Numbered from the stretch's first letter, positions 25,047 to 36,193 are shown. The stretch: 64,000 nt of DNA from an uncultured Oscillospiraceae bacterium (GCA_900541975.1 UQLR01000001.1:1-64000), one strand, 5' to 3'. Numbers and translations are program-made. Notes: a model not told the origin generated them from the letters alone.

Positions 25047-26555
25047 ATGACGTATAACAGCACAACTGATAAAAAAGTATCTGTATCTGCCGCGCAGGCA
25101 ATTGCACAGGGGATTTCTGAAGATGGCGGTTTATTTGTTCCCGCCGGGATTCCCGTTTATGGAGAAGAGGACCTGCATGCGCTTTTAAAGCTTGACTACC
25201 GTGGCAGGGCCAAAAAAATTTTGCGGGATTATTTACAGGATTTCACAAAAGAAGAAATTAGCAGCTGTGTAGATCAAGCTTATACAAAAGAAAAATTTGG
25301 CGATGAAAACCCGGCACCGATTGTTTCCCTGGATAACAGAGGGACAACACTGCATATGCTGGAGCTTTGGCATGGCCCAACCTGTGCGTTTAAAGACATG
25401 GCGCTCCAGCTTTTGCCGCACCTGCTTACCAAATCCATGGGAAAAACCTGTAAGGGGAAGGAAGCGGTTATACTTGTTGCAACTTCCGGCGACACAGGCA
25501 AAGCTGCGCTGGAGGGCTTTAAAGATGTAAGCGGCACAAAAATCATTGTTTTTTACCCACAAAATGGCGTAAGTCCCATGCAAAAACACCAAATGGTTAC
25601 CCAACAGGGCGAAAACGTTTATGTATGCGGCATTCAGGGGAATTTTGACGACGCGCAGACAGGCGTCAAAAAAATTTTTACCACGCCGGAGATCATACGT
25701 GCACTTAAACAAAATAATATGCTTTTTTCCAGTGCAAACTCCATTAACTGGGGGCGCCTTCTGCCACAGATTGTCTATTATTTTTCTGCATGGTGCGATC
25801 TTGTAAACACGGGAAAGGCAACGGAAGACGAAAAGATTAACGTGGTTGTACCTACGGGGAATTTTGGCAATATTCTTGCATCCTACTATGCATACTGCAT
25901 GGGGCTTCCTGTCAAAAAATTTATCTGCGCTTCCAATGCCAATAATGTCCTGACAGATTTTATCCGTACAGGTGAATACAATAAGGACAGGCAATTTTTT
26001 ACAACGGTTTCCCCTTCAATGGATATTCTGGTTTCCAGTAATCTGGAAAGGCTTTTGTATCATTTGAGCGGCCAGAACGACCTAGCTGTGAAAAACTGGA
26101 TGACGCAGCTTAAAACACAGGGGCGCTATACGGTAGACGGCAACGTGTATCAAAAAATTGCACAGCTGTTTTTTGGCGCCTATTGCGACGATACACAGAC
26201 CAAGGCAACCATCCGCGCGTTGTTTGAAGATTGCCGGTATTTATGCGACACCCATACGGCGGTGGCGGTTAACGTATACAGGCAATATCTGGAACAAACG
26301 GGCGATCAGAACACACCGGCGCTACTTGCTTCCACGGCAAGTCCGTATAAATTTTCAAAAAGTGTTTTGCAGGCGCTGGCGCCTGATTGTCAGATGCCGG
26401 AAGACGAATTTGCCATGGTTGACCGTCTGCACGCAATGACAGAAGTGGCGATTCCCGCTCCGCTGTCCGGGTTGAAAGGTAACCCTGTGCGATTTACCTG
26501 CTCTACTACGCCGGAAGGTATGCCGCAGCATGTATTGCAAACCCTGGGGCTTTGA
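25047..26555 (+). CDS. thrC: Threonine synthase
   Basis: PLP enzyme converting O-phosphohomoserine to threonine, 502 residues, of the long class found in yeasts and many bacteria. Key features: the N-terminal signature SEDGGLFVP, ELWHGPTCAFKDMALQ with the PLP lysine, the phosphate-binding ATSGDTGKAA, SINWGRLLPQI and VPTGNFGNILA. GGAAGG precedes ATG 25047; the ORF start at 24975 lies in the untranslated leader. It has its own promoter and no other threonine gene is adjacent. Confidence 0.95.
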   Translation: MTYNSTTDKKVSVSAAQAIAQGISEDGGLFVPAGIPVYGEEDLHALLKLDYRGRAKKILRDYLQDFTKEEISSCVDQAYTKEKFGDENPAPIVSLDNRGTTLHMLELWHGPTCAFKDMALQLLPHLLTKSMGKTCKGKEAVILVATSGDTGKAALEGFKDVSGTKIIVFYPQNGVSPMQKHQMVTQQGENVYVCGIQGNFDDAQTGVKKIFTTPEIIRALKQNNMLFSSANSINWGRLLPQIVYYFSAWCDLVNTGKATEDEKINVVVPTGNFGNILASYYAYCMGLPVKKFICASNANNVLTDFIRTGEYNKDRQFFTTVSPSMDILVSSNLERLLYHLSGQNDLAVKNWMTQLKTQGRYTVDGNVYQKIAQLFFGAYCDDTQTKATIRALFEDCRYLCDTHTAVAVNVYRQYLEQTGDQNTPALLASTASPYKFSKSVLQALAPDCQMPEDEFAMVDRLHAMTEVAIPAPLSGLKGNPVRFTCSTTPEGMPQHVLQTLGL

Positions 26556-26560
26556 TTGTC

Positions 26561-27250
26561 ATGTCTTTGTTTGCAATTGCAGATTTACACCTTTCCCTTG
26601 AAACGGACAAGCCGATGGATGTGTTCAGCGGCTGGAAAGATTATGTTTCCCGTTTAGAAAAAAACTGGCGCAGCGTTGTTACTGAAAATGATACCGTCGT
26701 TATTGGCGGGGATATTTCATGGGCGATGAAGCTGCAGGAAACATACGCAGATTTTCGGTTTATCCACAGTCTTCCGGGAAGAAAACTTTTGCTGAAAGGG
26801 AATCACGACTACTGGTGGTGCACAAAAAAGAAAATGGACGATTTCCTTTATGAAAACGGTTTTAACAGTATGTCCATTCTTTTTAACAACGCCTATGCGG
26901 TTGACGGTTATGCGGTGTGCGGAACCAGAGGCTGGTATTATGATGCGGAAAACGATGCAGATAAAAAAGTATTGCACAGAGAAGTAGGCAGATTAAAAAC
27001 CTCTATTGAGCAGGCGCGCAGCCTGCAGTTGGAGCCGGTTGTTTTTCTACATTATCCTCCGGTTTATGCAAATACCCCGTGCAAAGAGATTATGGATGTA
27101 CTGCTGCATTTCGGTATTCGTAAATGCTATTATGGCCATGTGCACGGCGGCAATGCGGCAAAAAGGGCGCAAATAGGTGTTTACGCAGGAATATCGTTTG
27201 ATTTGGTGGCCTGCGACTATTTAAAATTTATGCCGAGGTTAATCCGGTAG
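26561..27250 (+). CDS. Calcineurin-like metallophosphoesterase
   Basis: A 229-residue phosphoesterase with the complete metal-binding set: DLHL, GGDISW, KGNHDYWW, LHYPPV and GHVHGG. The YWW after the GNHD motif and the conserved tail SFDLVACDYLKFMPRLI mark a clostridial subgroup of unknown substrate. ATG 26561 is preferred to TTG 26552, which is too close to the GGGG site. It is cytoplasmic, with no membrane segment. Confidence 0.88.
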   Translation: MSLFAIADLHLSLETDKPMDVFSGWKDYVSRLEKNWRSVVTENDTVVIGGDISWAMKLQETYADFRFIHSLPGRKLLLKGNHDYWWCTKKKMDDFLYENGFNSMSILFNNAYAVDGYAVCGTRGWYYDAENDADKKVLHREVGRLKTSIEQARSLQLEPVVFLHYPPVYANTPCKEIMDVLLHFGIRKCYYGHVHGGNAAKRAQIGVYAGISFDLVACDYLKFMPRLIR

Positions 27251-27281
27251 GGTGAATAGATAATATTTTTTTTTAAAAGTA

Positions 27282-27310
27282 TGGAAAAAAATTTTTTGTT
27301 GTGTTATAAT
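27282..27310 (+). promoter_or_regulatory. Probable promoter of tig
   Basis: A perfect -10 TATAAT lies at 27305 in an A/T-rich stretch. The -35 at the right distance, TGGAAA (27282), is weak. Transcription would start near 27317, about 35 bases before the tig start. Confidence 0.5.
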
Positions 27311-27351
27311 TATCTTTGAATATTTGCTGAAATTCAGGAGGAAAAAAAGAA

Positions 27352-28632
27352 ATGAGTCTTAAATCGTCCAACAAGGTTGATACAAACCGTTATGAACTGG
27401 AAGTACAGGTTGATGCGGAAACGTTTGAAAAAGCAGTAAGCACCGTATACCGTAAAAAGGTTAAAAATATAAATGTTCCAGGGTTCCGTAAAGGGAAGGC
27501 TCCACGAATGATTATAGAAAAAATGTACGGAGAAGAAATTTTCTATGAAGACGCCATGCAGGACTTATACCCGGAGGCTCTTTCGCAGGCGGCGGAGGAA
27601 GCACAGCTTAAGCTTGTCCGCGATAAAATAGACCTGGATGTAATAAGCGTTGGGAAGGAAGGCTTTACTTTCAAGGCAACGGTAACGGTTGAGCCGGAAG
27701 TGGAAATTGAAAATTATAAAGGGATTGAAATTGCAAAAAAAACCACGGAAGTAACGGAAGAAATTCTGGAGGAAGAGATTCAGAAAATCAGGGAACGCAA
27801 CAGCCGGCTGGTTACGGTAGAAGACAGGCCGGCGCAAAACGGCGACAGCGTTGTGATTGATTTTGAAGGCTTTGTGGACGGCGTTGCTTTTGAGGGCGGC
27901 AAGGCGGAAAATTATACGCTTGCATTGGGCAGCGGTAATTTTATCCCCGGCTTTGAAGAACAGATTGTGGGACATAATACAAACGACGCGTTTACCATTA
28001 CCGTTACCTTTCCGGAGGATTATCAGGTGGATGACCTCAAGAGCAAAGAAGCGCAGTTTAAGATTGTGCTGCATGAAATTAAAGCGAAAGAGCTCCCTGA
28101 ATTTGACAATGAGTTTATCAAAGATATCAGCGAAAAGGAAACGGTGGAGGAATATAAGGAAGAGCTTAAATCAGAAGTTGCACAACGCCTGCAAAAGGAA
28201 TCTGAGCAGGATGTGGAAAATCAGCTTACCACAAAGCTTACAGAGCTTTTAAAAGCAGAAATTCCCGAAGCCATGTATGAAAACACAGTGGACGATATGC
28301 TGCGCGAATTTGATATGCGCCTACGCTCCCAGGGAATGGACATGCAGACGTATATGCAGTATATGGGTATGGACAAGGACGGCCTTCGCGCAATGTACAG
28401 ACCACAGGCGGAACAGCGTGTAAAGCTGCGCTTGGCGCTTGACAAGATTGCACAGCTTGAAAACCTTACAGCGGACGACGCGGCGATTGAAGCGGAATAT
28501 GAAAGAATGGCCGAAAGCTATAAAATGCCCGTTGAAAAAATTAAAAAGATTGTTTCAACAGCAGATATTGCAAAGGATTTAGCGGTGGAAAAAGCCATGG
28601 ACCTAGTAAAGGACAGCGCTGCGATTGCATAA
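27352..28632 (+). CDS. tig: Trigger factor
   Basis: Ribosome-bound chaperone, 426 residues. The N-terminal ribosome-binding domain carries the docking loop GFRKGKAPR (family signature GFRxGKxP). The FKBP-type prolyl isomerase domain spans about residues 150-240 (GDSVVIDFEGFVDGVAFEGGKAENYTL, FIPGFEEQIVG). The helical C-terminal chaperone arm follows. AGGAGG precedes ATG 27352. It heads the conserved cluster tig-clpP-clpX-lon-ysxC. Confidence 0.97.
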   Translation: MSLKSSNKVDTNRYELEVQVDAETFEKAVSTVYRKKVKNINVPGFRKGKAPRMIIEKMYGEEIFYEDAMQDLYPEALSQAAEEAQLKLVRDKIDLDVISVGKEGFTFKATVTVEPEVEIENYKGIEIAKKTTEVTEEILEEEIQKIRERNSRLVTVEDRPAQNGDSVVIDFEGFVDGVAFEGGKAENYTLALGSGNFIPGFEEQIVGHNTNDAFTITVTFPEDYQVDDLKSKEAQFKIVLHEIKAKELPEFDNEFIKDISEKETVEEYKEELKSEVAQRLQKESEQDVENQLTTKLTELLKAEIPEAMYENTVDDMLREFDMRLRSQGMDMQTYMQYMGMDKDGLRAMYRPQAEQRVKLRLALDKIAQLENLTADDAAIEAEYERMAESYKMPVEKIKKIVSTADIAKDLAVEKAMDLVKDSAAIA

Positions 28633-28703
28633 AGTTTTTGAATAACATGGTATTTTCCTGCCTATCCTTATCATAGTATAAATAAAAAAAGGGATGATGA
28701 ATT

Positions 28704-29285
28704 ATGAGTTTAGTTCCTTACGTGATTGAGCAAACAAGCCGAGGAGAGCGTTCCTACGATATTTACTCAAGGCTTCTCAACGACCGTATTATCATGCTTA
28801 CGGAAGAGGTTAACAATGTAACCGCCAGTCTTGTTGTGGCGCAGCTGCTTTTTTTGGAAGGGCAGGATCCTTCCAAGGATATTAGTCTGTATATCAATAG
28901 TCCGGGCGGCTCTGTAACAGACGGGCTGGCAATTTATGACACCATGCAATATATTAAGTGCGATGTTTCCACAATCTGCATGGGGCTGGCAGCCAGTATG
29001 GGAGCGTTTTTACTTGCTGCGGGCGCCAAGGGGAAACGCCTGGCGCTGCCAAACAGCGATATTATGATTCACCAGCCAAGCGGCGGCGCGCAGGGACAGG
29101 CAACAGATATTATGATCCATGCCGACCATATTCAGCAGACAAAAAAGAAGCTGAACACCATTTTGTCTGAGCATACGGGGCAGCCGTATGATGTGATTGC
29201 AAGAGATACGGAGCGCGACAATTTTATGTCAGCGCAGCAGGCTATGGAATATGGTCTGATTGATAAAGTGATTTCCCATAGATGA
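28704..29285 (+). CDS. clpP: ATP-dependent Clp protease proteolytic subunit
   Basis: Serine protease subunit forming the 14-mer chamber, 193 residues. Catalytic Ser in [14 protein letters not shown], His in IMIHQPSGG, Asp in ERDNFMS. The N-terminal loop [23 protein letters not shown] is normal. AAAGGGATGATG precedes ATG 28704. It pairs with clpX, 22 bases downstream. Confidence 0.98.
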   Translation: MSLVPYVIEQTSRGERSYDIYSRLLNDRIIMLTEEVNNVTASLVVAQLLFLEGQDPSKDISLYINSPGGSVTDGLAIYDTMQYIKCDVSTICMGLAASMGAFLLAAGAKGKRLALPNSDIMIHQPSGGAQGQATDIMIHADHIQQTKKKLNTILSEHTGQPYDVIARDTERDNFMSAQQAMEYGLIDKVISHR

Positions 29286-29307
29286 TAAACGATAGGAGTT
29301 AAAGCGT

Positions 29308-30621
29308 ATGTCTAGCAGGGATGAAAATACAAACAGAGAAATCCATTGCTCCTTTTGCGGAAAGCCGCAGGAGCTTGTTGGACGCATGATCGCAGGCAAC
29401 GGCGTTTATATTTGTGACGAATGCGTCGAGCTTTGCCTGACTATTTTGCACGACGGCGAAGAAGAAAAAGGGAAGAAAAAAGGAAAGGCTCCGGATTTTA
29501 CAAATCTTTTAAAGCCGCAGGAAATTAAGGAAAAGCTTGACGAATATGTTATCGGCCAGGACGATGCAAAAGTCACATTGAGCGTCGCCGTTTATAACCA
29601 TTATAAGCGCATCAACAATGACGACGAAGAAGTAGATTTTGTTAAGAGCAACGTATTGTTGCTGGGACCTACAGGCACCGGTAAAACTTTACTTGCGCAG
29701 ACCCTTGCAAAAATTTTGGACGTACCGTTTGCAATTGCAGATGCAACCACGCTTACAGAAGCCGGCTATGTTGGCGAAGATGTGGAAAATATTTTACTTC
29801 GCTTAATCCAGGCTGCCGATTTTGATATTGAAAAGGCGGAGCGCGGTATCATTTATGTAGATGAAATTGATAAAATTGCAAGAAAATCAGAAAACCCTTC
29901 GATAACAAGAGACGTAAGCGGCGAAGGCGTGCAGCAGGCGCTCTTAAAAATTTTGGAAGGCACCGTTTCAAACGTACCGCCCCAGGGTGGGAGAAAGCAT
30001 CCGCAACAGGAATTTTTGCAGATTAATACCAAAAACATTCTGTTTATCTGCGGCGGCGCGTTCGACGGGCTGGAAAAAACGGTTGAAAGAAGAACGGGTT
30101 CCTCTTCACTTGGCTTTGGCGCAAAGGTCAGGGATAAAAAAGAGCTCAATACAACCAATTGGATGTCCAGCGTAATTTCACACGATCTTGTAAAATTTGG
30201 GCTGATTCCTGAGCTGGTTGGCAGGCTACCCGTGATTACGGCGCTCAATGGGCTCGATAGAAAGGCGTTTATCCGTATTTTGACAGAACCCAAAAATGCG
30301 CTGGTCCGGCAGTATCAAAAGCTTTTTGCTTTGGACAATGTTGTGCTGGAATTTGAACCGTCTGCACTGGAAGCAATTGCTGATAAGGCAATTGAAGAAA
30401 AAACGGGTGCCAGAGGACTGCGTTCCATTATGGAAAACACGCTTAAAGAGCTGATGTTCAAAATACCCTCTGACAGCACGACGGAAAAAGTGATTATTTC
30501 TGCAGAAACAATCAAGGACCCTTCCAATGTTACGGTTATACACAATCAGGAACGCAAACCGTTAATGAGTATTAACCAAGAAGAGAATAAAAAGACGCCA
30601 AGAAAGAATACTGCGTCGTAA
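29308..30621 (+). CDS. clpX: Clp protease ATP-binding subunit ClpX
   Basis: AAA+ unfoldase feeding ClpP, 437 residues. The N-terminal zinc-binding domain has CSFCGK and CDECVELC. Walker A is GPTGTGKT, the pore loop is GYVGEDVE, and Walker B is [11 protein letters not shown]. The ClpP-docking IGF-type loop reads LGFGAKV. The C-terminal small domain has the sensor-2 segment [10 protein letters not shown]. An intrinsic terminator follows before lon. Confidence 0.98.
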   Translation: MSSRDENTNREIHCSFCGKPQELVGRMIAGNGVYICDECVELCLTILHDGEEEKGKKKGKAPDFTNLLKPQEIKEKLDEYVIGQDDAKVTLSVAVYNHYKRINNDDEEVDFVKSNVLLLGPTGTGKTLLAQTLAKILDVPFAIADATTLTEAGYVGEDVENILLRLIQAADFDIEKAERGIIYVDEIDKIARKSENPSITRDVSGEGVQQALLKILEGTVSNVPPQGGRKHPQQEFLQINTKNILFICGGAFDGLEKTVERRTGSSSLGFGAKVRDKKELNTTNWMSSVISHDLVKFGLIPELVGRLPVITALNGLDRKAFIRILTEPKNALVRQYQKLFALDNVVLEFEPSALEAIADKAIEEKTGARGLRSIMENTLKELMFKIPSDSTTEKVIISAETIKDPSNVTVIHNQERKPLMSINQEENKKTPRKNTAS

Positions 30622-30633
30622 TTTCTGTTGCAA

Positions 30634-30672
30634 AGCTGTAACTTACTTTCTGCAAGTTACAGCTCCTGTTTT
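30634..30672 (+). terminator. Intrinsic terminator between clpX and lon
   Basis: AGCTGTAACTT (30634-30644) pairs perfectly over 11 bp with AAGTTACAGCT (30654-30664), followed by CCTGTTTTT. The lon ribosome binding site lies just beyond, so lon would be expressed by read-through or from an unseen promoter. Confidence 0.8.
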
Positions 30673-30692
30673 TAAAAGGAGGTTTAAGGTAT

Positions 30693-33104
30693 ATGGATTT
30701 TGATAGAGCAGACCAGATTGTTACACTCCCGGTTTTACCGCTACGAGGCCTTGTGCTGTTTCCGGATATGATGCTGCATTTTGATATTGGGAGAAAAAAG
30801 TCTGCACTTGCCATCGATCAGGCAATGCGTACCAACCAGACCATTTTTATCACTGCGCAAAGAGATGTAAATATTCACGACCCCAAAACAGCAGATCTTT
30901 ATAAGGTGGGTACGATTGCCAGGGTTATACAAGTGCTCAAGCAGCCGGAAAATGTAATCCGCGTTGTGGTGGAGGGCATTTGCAGGGCGGTTGTTCTAAG
31001 ATATGAAAAAGAATCCCCCTTTTTTACTGCACAAGTCGAAAAAATACATAAGGAACCATCTGCACCATCCGTTACGGAGCTTGCGTTGATCCGTTCAGCA
31101 AAAAGCATCTTTGAACAGTATGTACGTCTTTCACCCAAAATGGCAACAGATATTCTTTATAAAGTAGGTATGTGCAATGAACCGGGTGCTTTGTCTGATT
31201 TTATTACCGGCAACATCATACTGGATTATCAGAACAAGCAGAAGGTGCTGGAGACTTTTGATACAAAAAAACGTCTGGAGAAACTGATAGAATATATTAC
31301 AAATGAGGTTTTTATCCTTGAAATTGAAGAGAAAATTAATCATAAGGCCAGAGAGCGCATCGACGAAGGCCAGCGCGAATATTTTCTGCGCGAGCAGCTC
31401 CGTGTAATAGAAGAGGAGCTGGGCGAAGACGACGACCTTATGGCCGAAGCCGAAGAATATAAAGAGAAGGTTCTTGCGCTGAAACTAAAAGAGGATGTTG
31501 AAAAAGTTCTTCTAAAAGAATGCAGCAAGCTTGAAAAAATGCCTTATGGCGCGCAGGAGGCTAATGTAATCCGTAACTATTTGGATTTATGCCTGGAACT
31601 GCCGTGGAATACATCGACCAAAGAACGCATTGATATAGAAAAAGCCAAGCGCTGCCTGGATAAAAACCACTATGGCCTTGACAAAGTTAAGTCACATATT
31701 TTGGAGTTGCTTGCGGTAAGAAAACTGGCGCCGCATGTGAAGGGACAAATTTTATGCCTGGTTGGGCCGCCGGGGGTGGGAAAAACGTCTATTGCACAAT
31801 CCATAGCCGGTGCGATCAACAGAAAATCTGCAAGAATTGCGCTGGGCGGCGTACATGATGAGTCTGAAATCAGAGGCCACAGACGCACCTATATCGGTTC
31901 CATGCCCGGGCGGATTATGAATGCGGTTAAAATTTCTGGAATGAATAACCCCGTGCTTATTCTGGATGAGGTCGATAAGCTGGGAAATGACTATAAAGGA
32001 GACCCAACTTCCGCACTTCTGGAGGTGCTTGACGCCGAGCAAAACAGCACCTTCCATGATCATTATATAGACCTCCCGTTTGATTTGAGCAACGTATTTT
32101 TTATTACAACAGCAAACGATAAAAGCATGATTCCCGCACCTTTGCTGGACAGGATGGACATTATTGAGGTTCCAAGCTATACAAGAGAAGAAAAATTTCA
32201 TATTGCAAAAAAGCACCTGCTTCCAAAGCAGATGAAAAATTGTGGAATGAACGGCAATATGTTCCGTATAACAGACAGTGCCGTCTATGATTTAATCGAC
32301 AGCTATACAAGAGAAGCCGGCGTGAGAAATCTGGAACGCAAAATTACGGCACTGTTAAGGAAATCTGCCGTAAAGCTTGTAGAGCATAAGGCAAAACGCA
32401 TCACAGTTGATCAGCCGGATTTGGTGTCTTATCTGGGGCCAAGAAAATTTAAAACAGATCTTCTTGGAAAAACCAGTGAAATTGGTGTTGCAAACGGGCT
32501 TGCATGGACCTCTGTAGGTGGGGAAACCCTTCCAATCGAAGTGGCTGTTGTCAGCGGAACAGGAAAAATTGAGTTGACAGGGTCGCTTGGCGACGTTATG
32601 AAAGAATCTGCAAAAACAGCGGTCACCTGTGTGCGCAGCCATGCCAACAGGTGGGGGATAGAAGAAGATTTTTATAAAAAATACGATATACACATTCACG
32701 CTCCGGAAGGCGCCGTTCCCAAAGACGGCCCTTCAGCAGGCATTACAATGGCAACGGCGCTTGTGTCTGCACTTACCAACATTCCTGTGCGCAGCGATGT
32801 TGCCATGACGGGGGAAGTCACTTTGCGTGGGAAAGTGCTTCCGATCGGCGGGCTTAAGGAAAAATCTATGGCTGCCTATCGTTTGGGCGTAAACACGGTT
32901 ATTATACCAAACGAAAATCAGCCCGACCTTTCTGAAATTGACGGTACCGTAAAAAATGCGTTGCATTTTGTTCCTGTCAACAGCTTAAATGAAGTGCTTG
33001 ACTGCGCGCTGGTCAAACTGGCCAAAACCGAGCTGGAGAAAACCAATAAGCTTATCCCGGCGCAGAAAGCCTTGAAGCAGATGGAAAACAGTTTACCGCA
33101 ATAA
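30693..33104 (+). CDS. lon: ATP-dependent protease Lon (LonA)
   Basis: AAA+ protease for damaged and regulatory proteins, 803 residues. The N-terminal substrate-recognition domain begins [15 protein letters not shown]. Walker A is GPPGVGKTS and Walker B is ILDEVDK. The protease domain has the catalytic Ser in [14 protein letters not shown] and Lys in [19 protein letters not shown] precedes ATG 30693. It follows clpX and precedes ysxC, as in Bacillus. Confidence 0.98.
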   Translation: MDFDRADQIVTLPVLPLRGLVLFPDMMLHFDIGRKKSALAIDQAMRTNQTIFITAQRDVNIHDPKTADLYKVGTIARVIQVLKQPENVIRVVVEGICRAVVLRYEKESPFFTAQVEKIHKEPSAPSVTELALIRSAKSIFEQYVRLSPKMATDILYKVGMCNEPGALSDFITGNIILDYQNKQKVLETFDTKKRLEKLIEYITNEVFILEIEEKINHKARERIDEGQREYFLREQLRVIEEELGEDDDLMAEAEEYKEKVLALKLKEDVEKVLLKECSKLEKMPYGAQEANVIRNYLDLCLELPWNTSTKERIDIEKAKRCLDKNHYGLDKVKSHILELLAVRKLAPHVKGQILCLVGPPGVGKTSIAQSIAGAINRKSARIALGGVHDESEIRGHRRTYIGSMPGRIMNAVKISGMNNPVLILDEVDKLGNDYKGDPTSALLEVLDAEQNSTFHDHYIDLPFDLSNVFFITTANDKSMIPAPLLDRMDIIEVPSYTREEKFHIAKKHLLPKQMKNCGMNGNMFRITDSAVYDLIDSYTREAGVRNLERKITALLRKSAVKLVEHKAKRITVDQPDLVSYLGPRKFKTDLLGKTSEIGVANGLAWTSVGGETLPIEVAVVSGTGKIELTGSLGDVMKESAKTAVTCVRSHANRWGIEEDFYKKYDIHIHAPEGAVPKDGPSAGITMATALVSALTNIPVRSDVAMTGEVTLRGKVLPIGGLKEKSMAAYRLGVNTVIIPNENQPDLSEIDGTVKNALHFVPVNSLNEVLDCALVKLAKTELEKTNKLIPAQKALKQMENSLPQ

Positions 33105-33138
33105 CAATTTTATAAAAAATAAAAAGAGGGGACATACG

Positions 33139-33732
33139 GTGGATTTTTGTAACGCAAGCTTTGAAGCCTCTGCTGGGCTTACAAATCAACTTTTGCCTTC
33201 AACGCTGCCGGAAGTCGTTTTTTCAGGCCGTTCCAATGTCGGCAAGTCTTCTTTAATTAATAAGCTTGTCAACCGTAAGGCGCTTGCAAGAGTGAGCGCA
33301 ACGCCGGGAAAAACGGCAACAATCAATTTTTATCATGCAGGCGCTTTCCGTTTGGTGGACCTTCCGGGTTATGGTTATGCGAAAGTTTCTCAGGCAGAAA
33401 AGAAAAGATGGGCGCAACTTGTTGAAGGCTATTTTGCACAGGATCGGAAATTTTGCCTGATTGTCCAGATTGTAGATATGCGCCATCCCCCGACAAAAGA
33501 CGACATGCAAATGATAAATTTTCTGTACCAGAGCGGTTTTCCGTTTATTATTGTTCTGACCAAAAAGGACAAGCTCAATCAATCCCAATCTATGCAACGG
33601 ATGAAATCGCTCAGGGATGAGCTGGCTTCCTACAGAAATATTCCGCTTTTCCCTTTTTCGGCACTTAAAGGGGATGGAAAAGAAGCAATACAGGAATGCA
33701 TTGCAACCTACGTGGAAAATTTTCATGAATGA
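33139..33732 (+). CDS. ysxC: Ribosome biogenesis GTP-binding protein YsxC/YihA
   Basis: Small GTPase for 50S assembly, 197 residues. G1 is GRSNVGKSSLINKL, the switch threonine is in GKTATIN, G3 is DLPGYGYA, G4 is LTKKDK and G5 is FSALKG. GTG 33139 follows AGAGGGGA. Last member of the clp-lon block. Confidence 0.95.
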   Translation: MDFCNASFEASAGLTNQLLPSTLPEVVFSGRSNVGKSSLINKLVNRKALARVSATPGKTATINFYHAGAFRLVDLPGYGYAKVSQAEKKRWAQLVEGYFAQDRKFCLIVQIVDMRHPPTKDDMQMINFLYQSGFPFIIVLTKKDKLNQSQSMQRMKSLRDELASYRNIPLFPFSALKGDGKEAIQECIATYVENFHE

Positions 33733-33780
33733 ACTAAAAAGCGCAGATACGGTATTTTAAGTAAGAAAGGGATGTGGGCA

Positions 33781-35079
33781 ATGTTTGTAAACGACTGCTT
33801 GCAAATAAATGAAAAAGGGCATCTTACGATTGGCGGATGCGATACGGTCGAACTTGCGCGGCAATATGGCACCCCGCTTTATGTAATGGATGAAGCTGTT
33901 ATACGAAAAACCTGTAAAGCATATGTGCAATCCTTTGAAAGTTATTACGACGGCCAGGGACTGCCCCTGTATGCAAGTAAAGCGCTCAGCTGCAAAGAGC
34001 TTTGCAGAATCATTGCCAGTGAAAATATGGGCCTTGATGTTGTGTCCGGCGGTGAGTTGTACACTGCGCAACAGGCCGGGTTCCCTATGGAAAAAATACA
34101 TTTCCATGGAAATAATAAAACCCTGCAAGAACTGCAAATGGCCTTGGACTTGGGTGTAGGCAGGATTGTGGTTGACAATTTGACAGAGCTTCAACAGCTT
34201 AATATGCTTGCGCAGAAAAAAAATATTGTGGCAAAAATATCTATGCGCATCAAGCCCGGAGTGGACGCGCATACGCATGATTTTATCCGTACGGGGCAAA
34301 TTGATTCTAAATTTGGATTTGCGCTTGAAACGGGAGAAGCCATGGGGGCTGTAAAAGAAGCGCTTTCCTGCAAGAATTTAGAACTGCTTGAGCTGCATTG
34401 CCATATTGGTTCACAGATTTTTGATATAGATCCTTTTGTTACAGCGGCGCAGATTATGATGGAGCTGATTTATCAAATTAAATTGCAAACAGGCCACACC
34501 ATCCGCGAGCTGAATTTAGGCGGCGGTTTTGGAATTCATTATACAAAGCAGGACGCTCCAACGGAATACGACAATTATATGCGCCATGTTTCCACTGCGG
34601 TAAAGAGGAAAGCTGCAGAATATGGTCTTGACGTACCGTTTGTTTATATTGAACCGGGCCGTTCTATTGTAGGAGAGGCGGGAATTACGCTTTATACAGT
34701 GGGTTCAGTAAAGAAAATCCCGGGAATCCGGACTTATGTTTCTGTAGACGGCGGTATGTGTGACAATATTCGTTTTGCTTTATACGGTTCCGCATATACG
34801 GTTGTAACGGCTAACAAGGCAGACAAAGCAGCCGACTGTGTTGTAACGGTCGCGGGGAAATGCTGTGAAAGCGGCGATCTTGTACAAAAAGATACAAAAA
34901 TTGCATCGGCAGAGCCGGGCGATCTTTTGGCTGTTTTGTCTACAGGCGCCTATAATTATTCTATGGCTTCCAATTATAACCGGATTCCCAAACCGGCCGT
35001 TGTTATGGTGCGCGACGGACAAGCAAGAGTAATTGTTAAAAGAGAATCTTATGAAGACCTGATTAAAAATGATATTTAA
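33781..35079 (+). CDS. lysA: Diaminopimelate decarboxylase
   Basis: Last step of lysine synthesis, meso-diaminopimelate to lysine, 432 residues from ATG 33781. The PLP lysine is in LYASKALSCKEL near residue 60. HCHIGSQIFD, NLGGGFGI, EPGRSIVGEAG, the Cys/Glu pair CCESGD and the C-terminal YNRIP are present. AAAGGG lies 9 bases before ATG 33781 and directly against ATG 33772, which is therefore unlikely. It ends at a converging hairpin shared with the recombinase gene. Confidence 0.95.
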   Translation: MFVNDCLQINEKGHLTIGGCDTVELARQYGTPLYVMDEAVIRKTCKAYVQSFESYYDGQGLPLYASKALSCKELCRIIASENMGLDVVSGGELYTAQQAGFPMEKIHFHGNNKTLQELQMALDLGVGRIVVDNLTELQQLNMLAQKKNIVAKISMRIKPGVDAHTHDFIRTGQIDSKFGFALETGEAMGAVKEALSCKNLELLELHCHIGSQIFDIDPFVTAAQIMMELIYQIKLQTGHTIRELNLGGGFGIHYTKQDAPTEYDNYMRHVSTAVKRKAAEYGLDVPFVYIEPGRSIVGEAGITLYTVGSVKKIPGIRTYVSVDGGMCDNIRFALYGSAYTVVTANKADKAADCVVTVAGKCCESGDLVQKDTKIASAEPGDLLAVLSTGAYNYSMASNYNRIPKPAVVMVRDGQARVIVKRESYEDLIKNDI

Positions 35080-35109
35080 CACAGTATTTTTAATATTTTT
35101 ATTGTTATA

Positions 35110-35151
35110 CAGCCCCTCAGCAGAGAACAAAGCTTACCTGCTGAGGGGCTG
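35110..35151. terminator. Hairpin between convergent lysA and xerC
   Basis: CAGCCCCTCAGCAG (35110-35123) pairs perfectly over 14 bp with CTGCTGAGGGGCTG (35138-35151). Neither side has a strong T tract, but it sits exactly between the converging lysA and recombinase stops and probably protects both 3' ends. Confidence 0.6.
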
Positions 35152-35161
35152 TGTGTATGAA

Positions 35162-36193
35162 TTATGATTTTTCATCCGGATCATTTTCGTTAGAAGCAGG
35201 GGACGTTTGCCTGGCTTTTTTTTGTTTTACATGCGCCAGCGGGTTTGCATTTGCTGCGCTTTCCATGCGGCTGCTGGTCAAATGGGTATAGATCTCTGTT
35301 GTTCCCAGGTTTTCGTGCCCTAAAATTTCCTTTAAAACCCGAATATCTACATTACCATGCTGATACATCAGCGTTGCGGCGGTATGGCGCAGTTTATGTA
35401 CGGAATATCCGCTTGCATCCAAACCAATTTTTTGTAAATATTTATAAACCATGGCCTGTACGGTTTTGGGGCTTATACGCCTGTTCTGTCTGCTGATAAA
35501 AAGTGCTTTTTTATCAATAACTCCCTCTACAGGCCGAACAGCCAGATATCTGCTGATTGCGTCAATACAGGCCTCGTTTAAATAAATGATCCGTTCTTTA
35601 TTACCTTTACCTGTGACCTTCATGGTGTGTGTATCTATATGAATGTCTGTATAATTTAAATTTACAAGTTCAGAAAGACGAATACCGCAATTCAGGAATA
35701 ACACAAGAATACAATAATCCCTTTCTTTAAAATTTCCTTCTACTGCTTGCAACAGTTCAAGGCTTTGTTCCAATGTTAAAAAACGGGGAAGCGCCTTTTT
35801 TTTCTTGGGGGTTTCAAGTTCCTCGGCAGGGTTGGTGGGGAGCAGGCATTTTTTGTTGGTAAGATAAGAAAAAAACGCCTTGATGCTGGAGGTTTTTCTG
35901 GCCCGTGTAGAGGCATTGTTGCCGCGTTGCTGCATACTGTAATTCATAAAAACATAAATATCTGTGAGTGAGATGTTTTTTATAAAATCCAGGTCTATAT
36001 CGTCAATTTGAATTTTATCTAAAGGAAGATCTGCTGGAACAAGGCCGCGCAGTTGTTTCATATAACGGAAAAAAGTGCGAAGATCCATAAAATATTCGTC
36101 AACGGTTGCGGGTGATTTTCCTTTTACTGTTTGCAGATAACCTAAAAATTCCTTCAGCAAAGGAGGCGATTGCGTTAAATATTCTGTATGCAT
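35162..36193 (-). CDS. Xer-family tyrosine recombinase
   Basis: Tyrosine site-specific recombinase, 343 residues from ATG 36193. The N-terminal SAM-like DNA-binding domain is followed by the catalytic domain. Catalytic Arg is in NCGIRLSELVNL, Lys in GKGNKERIIYL, HxxR in VHKLRHTAATLMY, His in LGHENLGTTEIYTH and Tyr in TEIYTHL. It resembles XerC/XerD but begins with a long spacer and ends in a charged tail. TTG 36226 would place the start inside an inverted repeat and lacks a binding site, so I prefer ATG 36193, though its own site is also poor. A dif-resolving role or a private target are both possible. Confidence 0.9.
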   Translation of the reverse strand: MHTEYLTQSPPLLKEFLGYLQTVKGKSPATVDEYFMDLRTFFRYMKQLRGLVPADLPLDKIQIDDIDLDFIKNISLTDIYVFMNYSMQQRGNNASTRARKTSSIKAFFSYLTNKKCLLPTNPAEELETPKKKKALPRFLTLEQSLELLQAVEGNFKERDYCILVLFLNCGIRLSELVNLNYTDIHIDTHTMKVTGKGNKERIIYLNEACIDAISRYLAVRPVEGVIDKKALFISRQNRRISPKTVQAMVYKYLQKIGLDASGYSVHKLRHTAATLMYQHGNVDIRVLKEILGHENLGTTEIYTHLTSSRMESAANANPLAHVKQKKARQTSPASNENDPDEKS